Assembly: GCA_965651905.1 (NCBI GenBank)
Contig: CBFGUG010000016.1
Span: 53,587-117,586, forward strand
Direction of reading: 5' to 3'
DNA length: 64,000 nucleotides
DNA from: SZUA-265 sp965651905
Lineage (GTDB): Bacteria > Myxococcota_A > Polyangia > Polyangiales > Polyangiaceae
Part shown: positions 1 through 8,950 of the stretch, piece after piece
How the letters are laid out: each line of letters begins with the position of its first letter
Numbering within the stretch: position 1 is the first letter of the stretch
Notes under the pieces: generated by a model
What the model saw: the letters and a program-made list of their open reading frames with translations, nothing else
Databases searched by the model: none
What the model was told of the DNA's origin: nothing
Made by a program: the position numbers and the translations under genes

Positions 1-1
1 A

Positions 2-1264
2 CTGAGGTTGCGCGGCGGACTGATACTCAGCAAAGAGGTCCGACTGAGCAGTCACGCCGAGTACCTGCTGCGTGATCAGCGAGGGGTCGCCAACAACGCT
101 GCGGGAGCCACGTTCGATCACACTAACCGCACGGAATCTTTTTCGGTCGATCTCTCACCACGGCTGAACTTGGGGGGTGGTAATCAGTTGCGGCTGTCTA
201 CTGCATTCTTCAGTTTTCGCGATCAGTTCCTGCAAGACCAGCGTGGAGCGTCAGCTCTCGATCAGCTGCAGGTTACTCATGAACAGCTGGGTACCGTGCG
301 CGGACAGTTGGACAGCCCCATCACCGATGATCACTTCCTCAGCGTTGGCGTGGAGGGCATGGTCGAACTACTGCGCTCCCAGCGCTTGGAAGGCGCAGCG
401 GGCATGCGCACCCGGCTGTCCGCCTACGTGCAAGACGAGTGGACAGTTTCGTACGCTCCGTTGTTCGTGATCGTTCCAGGCGCCCGCGTCGATGCCGACT
501 CGCAGTTCGGCACAGAACCGACGCCGCGTATCGCTTTGCGTTACGATCCAAGTGACGAGATCGTGCTGCGCGCGGGTTACGGCATGGGGTTTCGCGCGCC
601 CGACTTTCGTGAGTTGCTGTTGTTCTTCGAGAACCCCAGCGTTGGCTACGTGATCGAAGGCAACCCCGAGCTCGAACCTGAGCGTTCCCACAGTTTCAAC
701 CTCGGCGCGGAATGGCGCCCCGAGGCGAAGTGGTGGGGTTCGGTGAACCTCTTTCACAATGAACTCGACAACGTGATCGTCACGCTGCCGACTTCCGATT
801 CGGCACCAGGGGGCGAACAACGCTTTCAGTACGTCAACGTTGCGTCTGCGTTCACACAAGGCGCCGACCTGAGCGCCAAGCTTTCCGTGCTGACTTCGCT
901 CGAAATCGACGCACACTACACGCTGATGCGCACTCACGACCGCGAGCAGAATCGCCCACTGCCCGGGCGCGCGACCCACCGCGGCGGCGCGGGCGTTCAC
1001 TACTCGGCGGACGACGCCTTCAGCGCGACGCTACGCGCCGTGATCACGGGTCCGCGCGAGTTTCATCAGGACGCACGCGGCGTGCAGTTCGAAGAGACCC
1101 GCAAGACGGACGCCTACACGACCCTCGACGCTCAGGTCACTCGCGCAATGGGCGCGCACGTCACGCTGTTCATCGACGGGAGCAATCTGCTCAACGCGGG
1201 GGATGCCGAGTTCCTGCCGATCGCGCCGCGTAGCTTTTTCGTGGGATTGCGAGGCCGCTACTGA
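2..1264 (+). CDS. TonB-dependent outer-membrane receptor, C-terminal part (truncated by window edge)
   Basis: The frame is open to the window edge, so the plug domain and part of the barrel lie upstream; a TTG at position 8 is probably internal. About 420 residues remain. They show alternating beta-strand patterns with typical receptor-barrel motifs (GYGMGFRAPDFRELL, GNPELEPERSHSFNLG, a late NLLN and a terminal aromatic in GLRGRY). Such receptors import siderophores, heme, vitamin B12 or glycans across the outer membrane using TonB energy. The stop overlaps the next start (TGATG at 1262-1266), which implies translational coupling to the HmuY-type lipoprotein and makes heme or another metal complex the likeliest substrate. 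The substrate itself is inferred from the neighbour only. Confidence 0.9.
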   Translation: MRLRGGLILSKEVRLSSHAEYLLRDQRGVANNAAGATFDHTNRTESFSVDLSPRLNLGGGNQLRLSTAFFSFRDQFLQDQRGASALDQLQVTHEQLGTVRGQLDSPITDDHFLSVGVEGMVELLRSQRLEGAAGMRTRLSAYVQDEWTVSYAPLFVIVPGARVDADSQFGTEPTPRIALRYDPSDEIVLRAGYGMGFRAPDFRELLLFFENPSVGYVIEGNPELEPERSHSFNLGAEWRPEAKWWGSVNLFHNELDNVIVTLPTSDSAPGGEQRFQYVNVASAFTQGADLSAKLSVLTSLEIDAHYTLMRTHDREQNRPLPGRATHRGGAGVHYSADDAFSATLRAVITGPREFHQDARGVQFEETRKTDAYTTLDAQVTRAMGAHVTLFIDGSNLLNAGDAEFLPIAPRSFFVGLRGRY

Positions 1265-3009
1265 TGCGTGGTCTTTCCAGTATCATCGACCGCCGCCGCA
1301 CGCGAGCGCGCGTGCTGTTCGGGGTCAGCTTGGCGACGTGCGCGGCGTGCGCACCGCTACTCGAATTACCGAAGGCTGACGAGAGTGACGCAGGCGCGCC
1401 TCAGATCAGCAGTAGTACGCAAGGGGATGCAACCCTGACGCGCGTGGACGCTACGGATGACGCGCGCTGGGTGTACTTCGACTGCGACACGGGCGCCGAG
1501 GTGAGCCCCGAAGATCCCACGAACTCTGACGCGTGGGATCTCGCCTTTCAGCGTTTTCGTGTCATTTCCAATGGCGGAGTCAGTGGTACGGGCGGGGTCA
1601 TCGTCGCGCCACTGCCCGGCGCGGCCTTCGACGACATCGACGAAGCCCCCACGGACGGCTGGGTCAACGATCGCTTGGACTCGGACGACGACGACGACAC
1701 CGACCGCGACAGTGCGTTCTTGGGCGAAGCTACCTGGTACGACTACGACGATGGCGGCCACACGCTCAGCCCCAATGACGTGGTGTACGTCGTGCGTGCT
1801 ACGGGCGGCGCGTATTACAAACTACGTTTCGTGGGTTATTACGATGACGCGGGCACTGCGGGGTATCCTACGTTCAGCTGGGCGCGGGTTGCGGCGCCCG
1901 CGAAGGGCCTGTCACAAGAGGCGTTCGAACTAATTGCGAGCTCGGACCCCGTGATTGACCCCGACTCCGATCGACCCCAGGTGGTCGTAAATTATCCGCC
2001 CGAGGTGGTGCTCGTCGATGCTTCGTCGAGTGACGTTTGGGTGCGCGTCGATGTCGAGCGTGGTGTGGTCGATGCGGACGCCGATTCCCTCGAATGGGAT
2101 CTCGCGTTCTTGCGTACGGGCATCCAAACCAATGGCGGCGATAGTGGTCCTGGCTTGGGCGGCATGCGCGCCGCGCCCGACGACCTGAACTACGACGAGC
2201 TGGACGCGTCCCCCACCTACGGATTTTCGTCCGACGCGGTAGCTGGTAAAGACAGTGACGGCACTCCCGTTTCCATCAACCCGACGTCTGACGACTGGTA
2301 CCTCTACGATCTGGGTACGCACATCGTCACGCCCAAAGAGCAGAGTCACTACGTGCGGCGAGCAAACGGCGACTACGCCAAGCTGCAAGTGCTGGGTTAC
2401 GTCGACGGCATTTGGGGCTTGCTGCTCGATCCGTTGCCGCGCTCCACCGCCCCGCAGATCACTTCGCTGAACGTCGCAGAGCTTGCCGCCATCAAAGCCG
2501 GGCTCGGGCTCGAACCGTGGATCTACTTCAGCTTCCGTCAGGGTGAGGTCGTCGACGTGCGCTTCGGAAGTTCGAGTGACGCCTGGGACATCGGCATTCG
2601 AGGACCCTGGCTGCGCACGAACGGTGGTGCGAGCGGACCCGGCTCGGGTGGCGCGTCGATTGCAAACGTGAGCGCCATCGACGAAGTTGGGACATTTCCC
2701 AGCGGGGGTTACTCCGAAGACGAGAGCGAAGGAACCGCAGACGCGACGTTTGGCGTCAGCCGCGTATTGAGCGACGCCGTGGAGCTTTCGTCAGCGACTG
2801 CAGACGCGGGCGTCGCAGTGGACGCCGCTTCGGCTCCTGACGCGGCCGCGCCCAGCACGGAACAGATCCTCGGCATCGACGATCAGAGCGTCTTTCTCGT
2901 GCGCACCGCGGACGGCGGTTACGCGGCGCTGCTCTTCGAGTCCTACGACGGCTCGACGTTGCGTTTCGCATGGGCGTACGCGGGTTACGGGCAGACGGAT
3001 CTGAACTGA
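1264..3009 (+). CDS. HmuY-family lipoprotein with three tandem HmuY-like domains
   Basis: This is a 581-residue secreted protein. The N-terminus has an arginine-rich n-region, a hydrophobic core and a cysteine pair (SLATCAAC), consistent with a lipoprotein signal. Three repeats share the HmuY pattern of a WVYF-type strand, then SDAWDLAF or equivalents, then a TNGG/SNGG-S-G-GG turn; they begin near residues 70, 258 and 418. HmuY proteins of Bacteroidetes bind heme and pass it to a TonB receptor, and the directly overlapping upstream gene is such a receptor. Three copies in one chain is unusual, since HmuY itself is a single domain. The heme-ligating residues cannot be assigned by eye, so heme binding is an inference. 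The third domain is followed by an Asp/Ala-rich insertion. Confidence 0.8.
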   Translation: MRGLSSIIDRRRTRARVLFGVSLATCAACAPLLELPKADESDAGAPQISSSTQGDATLTRVDATDDARWVYFDCDTGAEVSPEDPTNSDAWDLAFQRFRVISNGGVSGTGGVIVAPLPGAAFDDIDEAPTDGWVNDRLDSDDDDDTDRDSAFLGEATWYDYDDGGHTLSPNDVVYVVRATGGAYYKLRFVGYYDDAGTAGYPTFSWARVAAPAKGLSQEAFELIASSDPVIDPDSDRPQVVVNYPPEVVLVDASSSDVWVRVDVERGVVDADADSLEWDLAFLRTGIQTNGGDSGPGLGGMRAAPDDLNYDELDASPTYGFSSDAVAGKDSDGTPVSINPTSDDWYLYDLGTHIVTPKEQSHYVRRANGDYAKLQVLGYVDGIWGLLLDPLPRSTAPQITSLNVAELAAIKAGLGLEPWIYFSFRQGEVVDVRFGSSSDAWDIGIRGPWLRTNGGASGPGSGGASIANVSAIDEVGTFPSGGYSEDESEGTADATFGVSRVLSDAVELSSATADAGVAVDAASAPDAAAPSTEQILGIDDQSVFLVRTADGGYAALLFESYDGSTLRFAWAYAGYGQTDLN

Positions 3010-3029
3010 ATCGCGCCCGAGGGGGTTCG

Positions 3030-3053
3030 GCAGTAGTCGAGCACGACTGCTGC
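3030..3053. terminator. Hairpin between convergent genes
   Basis: A 10-bp stem (GCAGTAGTCG / CGACTGCTGC, one G-T pair) with a 4-base loop lies in the 65-bp gap between the HmuY-like gene and the convergent M28 peptidase gene. There is no strong T-run, so it is only a plausible bidirectional terminator. Confidence 0.4.
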
Positions 3054-3074
3054 AGGCTTCGCCATGTATCGATG

Positions 3075-4073
3075 TCAGTCGTTCGCCAGTCGGATCACCA
3101 CTTCGACCAAGCCTGCGACCGCGCGTGCACTGCGTTCGAGGTCGAGCTTGTCGAAGGTGTCTTCGGGCGTGTGATAGTGCGGATAGCGGAAGGGCGCGGT
3201 GTCCGTCACCATCACGGCGGGGTAGTCGAACTGCCAGAACGCCCAGTGATCCGACCAACCGACGCCGGGCAGAGACGCGGGGAGTGCACCGCCCTCACTC
3301 GGCAACTGCGCGCCGCTGTTTCTGAATGCGCCGACAGATCGGCGCGCCAACTGCCGCGAAGGCAGATTGCCGACAAATGCCAAAAAGTCACCGCGGCTCG
3401 GGTAAAACCAACTCGCGACGGGTGGATACTGCTGCGAGCCAGGTTCGTCACTGTAGTAGCCTAGGGTTTCCAGCGACAACATCGCCACGACCTGTTCGTC
3501 ACGTTCCGAGCACTCGCGTGCGTATTGCCAGCTGCCCATCAACTCGGTCTGAAAGTACGGCGGCTCCTCGTTGGTGAACGCGACGAAACGCAGCTCACGA
3601 GCGAACTTGCGCCCCGATAGCACCCGAGCCACTTCGAGTAGCGCGGCTACTCCGCTGCCATTGTCGTTGGCCGCAGGGGTGTCGTGCGCCGAATCGTAGT
3701 GTGCACCGACGACCACGACTTGCTCGGTGTCGTTCGGTAGTTTGGCTTCGAGATTGGCGACACGTTCTCCTTCGACGCTGAACGCTTGTCGTCGAAGGAC
3801 GTAACCATAACCTTCGAGTTCCGACGTGATATACGCCTCCGCTCGCTCGAGGGCTTCGGGTCTAGCGTGCAGGTTTCGCTCGCCGATTTCTTCAGCCAAC
3901 TTGCGCACGTGGCGTTCGAACCCAGTTCGAATCAGCTCTTCAGACGGAGTCGAGGCCGCGGCGCTGCCCTCGAAGCTCTCGCCGGGCATGGTCACACACG
4001 CGACGTAGAACGTCGCTAGCGTCGTGGCGCTCGATCCTGCGGCGATCGCACCCACCCTGAGAGCCCAGTTCAT
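3075..4073 (-). CDS. M28-family zinc aminopeptidase/carboxypeptidase-like protein
   Basis: The product has about 332 residues. The M28 zinc-ligand series is visible: GAHYDSAHDTPAANDNGSG (His and Asp ligands), FTNEEPPYF (catalytic/ligand Glu) and, near the C-terminus, PHYHTPEDTFDKLD (His ligand). M28 enzymes remove N-terminal residues from peptides with a co-catalytic zinc pair. The ATG at 4073 is chosen because it is followed directly by a hydrophobic export segment (LRVGAIAAGSSATTLATFYVAC); the frame continues 16 codons upstream, but that part looks untranslated. A cysteine at the end of the hydrophobic segment suggests export as a lipoprotein, although the lipobox is not ideal. It stands alone and is convergent to the upstream heme locus. 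Confidence 0.85.
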   Translation of the reverse strand: MNWALRVGAIAAGSSATTLATFYVACVTMPGESFEGSAAASTPSEELIRTGFERHVRKLAEEIGERNLHARPEALERAEAYITSELEGYGYVLRRQAFSVEGERVANLEAKLPNDTEQVVVVGAHYDSAHDTPAANDNGSGVAALLEVARVLSGRKFARELRFVAFTNEEPPYFQTELMGSWQYARECSERDEQVVAMLSLETLGYYSDEPGSQQYPPVASWFYPSRGDFLAFVGNLPSRQLARRSVGAFRNSGAQLPSEGGALPASLPGVGWSDHWAFWQFDYPAVMVTDTAPFRYPHYHTPEDTFDKLDLERSARAVAGLVEVVIRLAND

Positions 4074-4205
4074 CACTGGTTCAATACCACGGAGGCAGTG
4101 TGCCTTGGCTCGGCATCGCATCTCCCCGAAAGAGCCCGCGTGAGCGTTCCACTGCGGGCGTTTCGATCCACATGTATTCTTGGCCCAGTCATTGATTGGC
4201 GCCCT

Positions 4206-6068
4206 TCACCGATTGCTCGAAAGCCGAGTCTCGACTGCAGAAGTGACGCCTAGGCCGCGGCGAGACGCAACCACCACCTCGCCGCTCGCTCTCGACAAGC
4301 GCGCAGTGACGTCCACCCCGGGTGCGGCACGCTCGAGTTTCACCCAACCCGATTCCGCGCTCGAGTCGCGTCGCAACAAGCCCGACATGGTGGCGGCATA
4401 TAGCGCCCCATCTTGATGTGATAATCCGCCGAAGTTCACATAGCCGCCGTCCAGGTGACTCACTAAGACTGGTGAATTTTGCGTCAGTCGCAGCTCGGTC
4501 ACCCCATGCGCGTAGGTGCCTACGAAGAGGCGATCGCCTTGCACCAGCAGACTCGTGACCCAATCGTCGCGCAAGTGCCCGCTGCTGACCGAGAAACGCC
4601 GAAGCGCTTCACCCTGCCGCCACAAGTAGAGGCCGCGCGTCGTCCCCAGCCACAGGCCGTCACGTTCTGCAGGCGCTAGAGCCCAAACCGACTTGAGCGG
4701 AAGTTCGCTCTTCTTGCCGTAGTTGGTGACTTGGCTGCCACTCACGATCGCAAACCCGTGCCCCGTGCCCACGGCTACGCGTCCCCCACTCAGTGCAGCG
4801 ATGGCGTGAACGTCGGTGTTCTCCAAACCCGCCGCCGCGTCGATGTTGGCCACGACTTTTCCCGAACGGTCGAGGGAAAGCAGCCCGCGCGCGGTGCCGA
4901 CCCAAAGCCGCGTGGGGGTCGAAAGCAGCGCGTTCACGCGTCGGTCGATTTGGGTGCTGGCGACGGGTTTCGACGCGTCGCCTTCCACGACATGTAGCCC
5001 GCGGTCGAAGCTGCCCAGCCACAGCTTCCCGCCGAACTCCGCGAGCGCAGCCACGTCGTTGGCGCCGACACTCGGCGTCGACCAGCGTTGGAACCCTGCG
5101 TCACGCCGCACGTACAAGCCACGATTGGTGGCTACGCAGGTGCTGCCGTGAGCTTGCCGCACGGAGACCACGCCCGAAAGTTTGGTGTTCGCCAGGGGCG
5201 TGTTGCGTTCGGCGGTGATCACACGAATCGGACTTGCGTCGTAACTGCCGACGAGCAGGCCCCGTACCTCGCTTTCTTGCGCCCCAACACCTTGCGCCAC
5301 GATTGCCAGCGCACGAACGTCGCTAGCAGCCAACTGCGCGTACGGTCCGACGGCATTGCGGACGCCATCGAACCCGCTCCACCACAGCTGGCCCGCGTAA
5401 CTGGCCAGCGACCAGACGTGAGCCGTCGGATCACCCGGGCCGCGCGTCCAAATGCCGTTCTCCAGGACTCGAATACCGCCTCCAGCGTGGGCCGCATGCA
5501 GCTTTCCCGCGTGCGCTTGTAGATCGGTAATTCGAGCCGACGAGTCCGCTGCGGGAACCGACCAGCTGCCGTCGGTATTTCGAACCGCCACGCCGCGCTC
5601 CCACACGGCGGCGTGTAAACGCCCTGCGTGCCACTCGAAGTCGCGCACGGCCCCGCCGAGATCGTCGGCCGCGTCGAGCTTCGTACTGGCGACGTCCCAG
5701 CGCGCCACGCCTGCTTCCGTGCCGATCCACAGGTGCGCTGCGTCGCTTTCGAGCGCTAGCGCGTGGGCGCGAGTGCCCGGCAAGCCATCGAGTCTCGTGA
5801 GCACGGCGTCCACTCGACCGCGCTTGGAGAACACCACCACGCCGCCACCCGTCGCGGAAACGACGCGCCCGTCGGGCAGCGGCTGGCACGCGCGCACGTC
5901 GTCGAAGTTCGCGAGCACGCGCTCGGCAGCCTCCGCTCCTCGAGCGGATTGTCCATACCCGGGCGCCGCCCAACATAGTGCGAGGAGCGCGGTAATCCAG
6001 CGCATCATCGACGCGCGAGACGTCGAGCGCACACGCTGGCTTCGCCCGGGGTCTGCACCGCGATTCAC
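4206..6068 (-). CDS. Secreted beta-propeller protein (two-component-regulator-propeller type)
   Basis: The 620-residue product carries many repeats of the sensor-propeller kind: LWIGTEAGVARWD, LWLGSFDRGLHVVEG, LWVGTARGLLSLDRSG, LWLGTTRGLYLWRQG and LFVGTYAHGVTEL. They fill almost the whole chain, so it is a propeller without the kinase or HTH domain that usually follows. A signal peptide (MMRWITALLALCWAAPGYGQ) starts 20 codons into the frame, at 6008. The GTG at 6068 overlaps the stop of the VIT/VWA gene (GTGA), as at the other junction of this operon, so I keep 6068; 6008 is a good alternative. It is the last gene of a three-gene operon. A periplasmic or surface scaffolding role is an inference. 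Confidence 0.8.
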   Translation of the reverse strand: MNRGADPGRSQRVRSTSRASMMRWITALLALCWAAPGYGQSARGAEAAERVLANFDDVRACQPLPDGRVVSATGGGVVVFSKRGRVDAVLTRLDGLPGTRAHALALESDAAHLWIGTEAGVARWDVASTKLDAADDLGGAVRDFEWHAGRLHAAVWERGVAVRNTDGSWSVPAADSSARITDLQAHAGKLHAAHAGGGIRVLENGIWTRGPGDPTAHVWSLASYAGQLWWSGFDGVRNAVGPYAQLAASDVRALAIVAQGVGAQESEVRGLLVGSYDASPIRVITAERNTPLANTKLSGVVSVRQAHGSTCVATNRGLYVRRDAGFQRWSTPSVGANDVAALAEFGGKLWLGSFDRGLHVVEGDASKPVASTQIDRRVNALLSTPTRLWVGTARGLLSLDRSGKVVANIDAAAGLENTDVHAIAALSGGRVAVGTGHGFAIVSGSQVTNYGKKSELPLKSVWALAPAERDGLWLGTTRGLYLWRQGEALRRFSVSSGHLRDDWVTSLLVQGDRLFVGTYAHGVTELRLTQNSPVLVSHLDGGYVNFGGLSHQDGALYAATMSGLLRRDSSAESGWVKLERAAPGVDVTARLSRASGEVVVASRRGLGVTSAVETRLSSNR

Positions 6069-8950
6069 AGCAATTCCTCGCCGAGACTCGTGCGCGTGTC
6101 GACGACGCGCACGTCGTCACTGGTGTTCGAAAGCTCCAAGTCGACCTCGCGCAGATTGCCCGCCGCATCCCACACGAACACGGTCAGCTCGCTCGGGGTC
6201 TCGGACGTCAGTGCCGCGTCGGGCAACTGCACGCGAAACTCGGCGAGTTTGATCGCGGTCATCGGTAACACTTGGCCGTCAGCGAGCTGCAACTCCGCGC
6301 GCCTGGCGTCTTTGCCGAACTGGCGCACGAGCTTTTCCGCTTCGTCGTGTGGGCGGCGGGTTTCGCTGAGTAGTGCGTCGAGCTGTCGGGTGTGCTGTCG
6401 AGCGTGCAAGTACACGCGGCCGCCTCGCCGCTCGATCTCGAAGTTCAGCTCGGGCGCGTGGGTGTCCACGACGTAACTCAGCTGAATCAGTTCGATGCGC
6501 CCGTCGGCGTGTTCGATGCGCACGTCGACGGGATAGACGCCATCTGCCGTGCCCTGGTCGACCAGGAAGCGTACGCTCCACACCCGTAGCTCGGGTTCGT
6601 ATTGTGCGTCCTTGGTTTCGCCGAAGGGGAAGATCACGCGCACCGAGCGCGCGTCTTCGGGGGCCGGGATACGCACTTCGGGATCGCCCGGCTGCAGACG
6701 ATCGGGCGACAGGCTCGCCGTACGCGTACCGACTGATTCCAGATCGCCGCCGCTGATGGTCGGCGCATTTTGCGCGGTTCGCTCTTTGCGCTCGATGTCG
6801 TAACGCTTGTACGCTTCTTCGCTCTCCAGCACCAAAAACGCCGTGTGACGACTCATCACGCCAAACTCCAGGCTGGTTTCGACGATCTCTTCGCGCTTGG
6901 CGCCCGAGTGTTCCAGGTAGGCCAGGTGTTGCCTGCCCCAGCGTTGCGAAACCCACGGCGCTTCGAGCGCACCTGACAGCATCACCGCGTGACGCACGGG
7001 TTTGCCCGCCAGCTGCCCGACGACCTTCACCTCGGTCGGCGGCTTGTGCCCGGGAAGCGTGCGCACCACGACGGGCAATCGCTCGCCGGGCATCAAGCTG
7101 CGTTTGCCCTGCGGGTAAACGACGCTGCCCGTCGGAACCTCGAGCTCGACGTCCGTGTAACGCGGCGTGCGACTGATGGCGCCCAGGAGCGTCGCCCAAC
7201 CGCGCACCGCGTTCGTGTCGTCGGGAGCTGCGACGCGCCCGCCCGTGACTGCGCCGAGCTGTGCCGACAGATCGTGCTCGGCGCCCTTGCCCAGCGTCAT
7301 CATGTGGATGGGAGCGCCCACTTGCTGGGCTTTCTGAAGCAACGTCTCAGCAGCGGTTTCACCCCACGTGGCGGTGGCGTCCCCGACGTAAACCACCTCG
7401 AAACTCGCGTCTGCGCGCGATCGCGTTGTATTTTGGGCTTTGGCGTAGTCGAGGGCTGCGCCCAGATCGCTCGCGCCGTCGGCTTCGCCCTCGAGCAGCG
7501 CGCGGCGCGCGAGTTCACCCGTCGCCTTGACGCCCATCCAGGTGTCCGTCAGCTCGCGCACGTTCAAGTCACTCGCGGCCACCTTGACGCGGTCCTCGGA
7601 CGAAAGCGTGTCGAACAACGCGCCCAGAGCTTCGATCTGCAGCGGCTTCGATTCGAGTGAGCTGCGCGAGGTATCGACGATCACGAGCACGTCGCGAGGT
7701 CCGGACTTTTGCGCGCCCTGGCCCGGTGCGCTGGGCGCGATGTACACCGCGCTCGTGTAGGTGCCGCTGTCGAGTAACGTCGCATAGGCGGCGCCCAGCG
7801 GCTTGCCCACGAACTCCAGCGTTCCAGACGTCGGGAACGCAGCGTCCGCTGAGCCCAGCGCCTCGCCGTTGAACGCGGCGGACAGTTTCGGAGGCGTTGC
7901 TTGCAGCGGCGGCGACCCGACGTCCACTCGAAGCGATGCCAAGCCCGCGTCGTTCCGCTCCAGGGGCGTGAGATAACGCACCACTACACGTTTCACTTTG
8001 TTCGGCTCGATCGGAAACACGCGCAGCTTGAACACGTTGCCCGGCTCCCACTCGAGCAGCGCAGGATCGCGCATCGAGTCGACGATCTCTTCGAAGGTTT
8101 GGCGCGCCTTGTCGCGTTCGAGCAGCTCGCCTTCCATCAGCTTGCCGTCGATGTCCATCGCCAAACCGACGAGCGCTGCTCCCGCAGGCAGCGGAAAGCG
8201 GAACACGCCTTCGATGACTTGGCTGGCCTCGTTGAGAAAGCGGTGTTCGATTTCGACCAGCGCTTGGTGCCCACTTTGCAGTCCCTCGACGCGGACGGAC
8301 TCGAGCAACAGCGGTGCGTCGCCGCCTGCGGGTACCAGACTACCGAGCGCAGACCCGTCATGGCCCGTCGCGAGCTCGCCCGTCCACGAGGCGCGCTGGG
8401 GCGCGCTCGAGACAGCGGTCAGCTCGCCTTGCTTGGAGCCGTCACTCGACAGCAACACGTCACTCGCGCTCAAGTCGACGAGTTCGCCGCCTTCGAGCCA
8501 GCGGGTTTTCGTCTTGCTGAAGCTGCGCAGACGCACTTGACCGCGCACCAGCTCGACCACGACCACGCCCGCGTCGTCTTGGCCCAGTAGCAGGTGAGCG
8601 CCGCCTCGCAGCCACAGTCGCGCCAGCTCCTCTTCGCCGTCGCGCAAGCGCAGCTCGGCGCCCGCCCCTGAAACGCGCAGTTCCCGCACGTCGCTGGCCG
8701 TCGCGCCTTGGGTGAACGATTGCCACTCTCCTGCCGTCGCTTTGAACTCCAAGTTGCCGTCGACGATGGCGGCCGACCACTCCCCACGCGGCGCTTGCGC
8801 GGGCAAACTTGCTGCGCTCTTGACGGGAGCCGTGGCGCCGTCCCCGCAGCTCGGCAGCGCGAGGGTGCCAAACCCCAGCAAGGTCAGGCCCATGGTGGTG
8901 ACTAGGGCGCAGCGCGCTGCCATGACCACACGGTTGCTCACCGCCTTCAC
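6065..8950 (-). CDS. Lipoprotein with VIT and von Willebrand factor A domains
   Basis: The product has about 961 residues. The GTG at 8950 overlaps the upstream stop (GTGA) and is followed by a lipoprotein signal ending LALPSC. Residues about 50-200 form an unassigned beta-rich region. A VIT domain lies at about 213-337 (EIEHRFLNEASQVIEGVFRF, DKARQTFEEIVDS) and a VWA domain at about 410-580 with the metal-site motif DTSRSS. A long C-terminal region ends with beta-rich, Ig-like sequence. Proteins of this architecture resemble inter-alpha-trypsin inhibitor heavy chains and are common but poorly characterised in myxobacteria. The operon partners are a YfaP/TPR protein and a propeller, so the three may form one envelope complex. 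The frame extends upstream of 8950, but that extension is arginine-rich noise antisense to other sequence. Confidence 0.85.
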   Translation of the reverse strand: MKAVSNRVVMAARCALVTTMGLTLLGFGTLALPSCGDGATAPVKSAASLPAQAPRGEWSAAIVDGNLEFKATAGEWQSFTQGATASDVRELRVSGAGAELRLRDGEEELARLWLRGGAHLLLGQDDAGVVVVELVRGQVRLRSFSKTKTRWLEGGELVDLSASDVLLSSDGSKQGELTAVSSAPQRASWTGELATGHDGSALGSLVPAGGDAPLLLESVRVEGLQSGHQALVEIEHRFLNEASQVIEGVFRFPLPAGAALVGLAMDIDGKLMEGELLERDKARQTFEEIVDSMRDPALLEWEPGNVFKLRVFPIEPNKVKRVVVRYLTPLERNDAGLASLRVDVGSPPLQATPPKLSAAFNGEALGSADAAFPTSGTLEFVGKPLGAAYATLLDSGTYTSAVYIAPSAPGQGAQKSGPRDVLVIVDTSRSSLESKPLQIEALGALFDTLSSEDRVKVAASDLNVRELTDTWMGVKATGELARRALLEGEADGASDLGAALDYAKAQNTTRSRADASFEVVYVGDATATWGETAAETLLQKAQQVGAPIHMMTLGKGAEHDLSAQLGAVTGGRVAAPDDTNAVRGWATLLGAISRTPRYTDVELEVPTGSVVYPQGKRSLMPGERLPVVVRTLPGHKPPTEVKVVGQLAGKPVRHAVMLSGALEAPWVSQRWGRQHLAYLEHSGAKREEIVETSLEFGVMSRHTAFLVLESEEAYKRYDIERKERTAQNAPTISGGDLESVGTRTASLSPDRLQPGDPEVRIPAPEDARSVRVIFPFGETKDAQYEPELRVWSVRFLVDQGTADGVYPVDVRIEHADGRIELIQLSYVVDTHAPELNFEIERRGGRVYLHARQHTRQLDALLSETRRPHDEAEKLVRQFGKDARRAELQLADGQVLPMTAIKLAEFRVQLPDAALTSETPSELTVFVWDAAGNLREVDLELSNTSDDVRVVDTRTSLGEELL

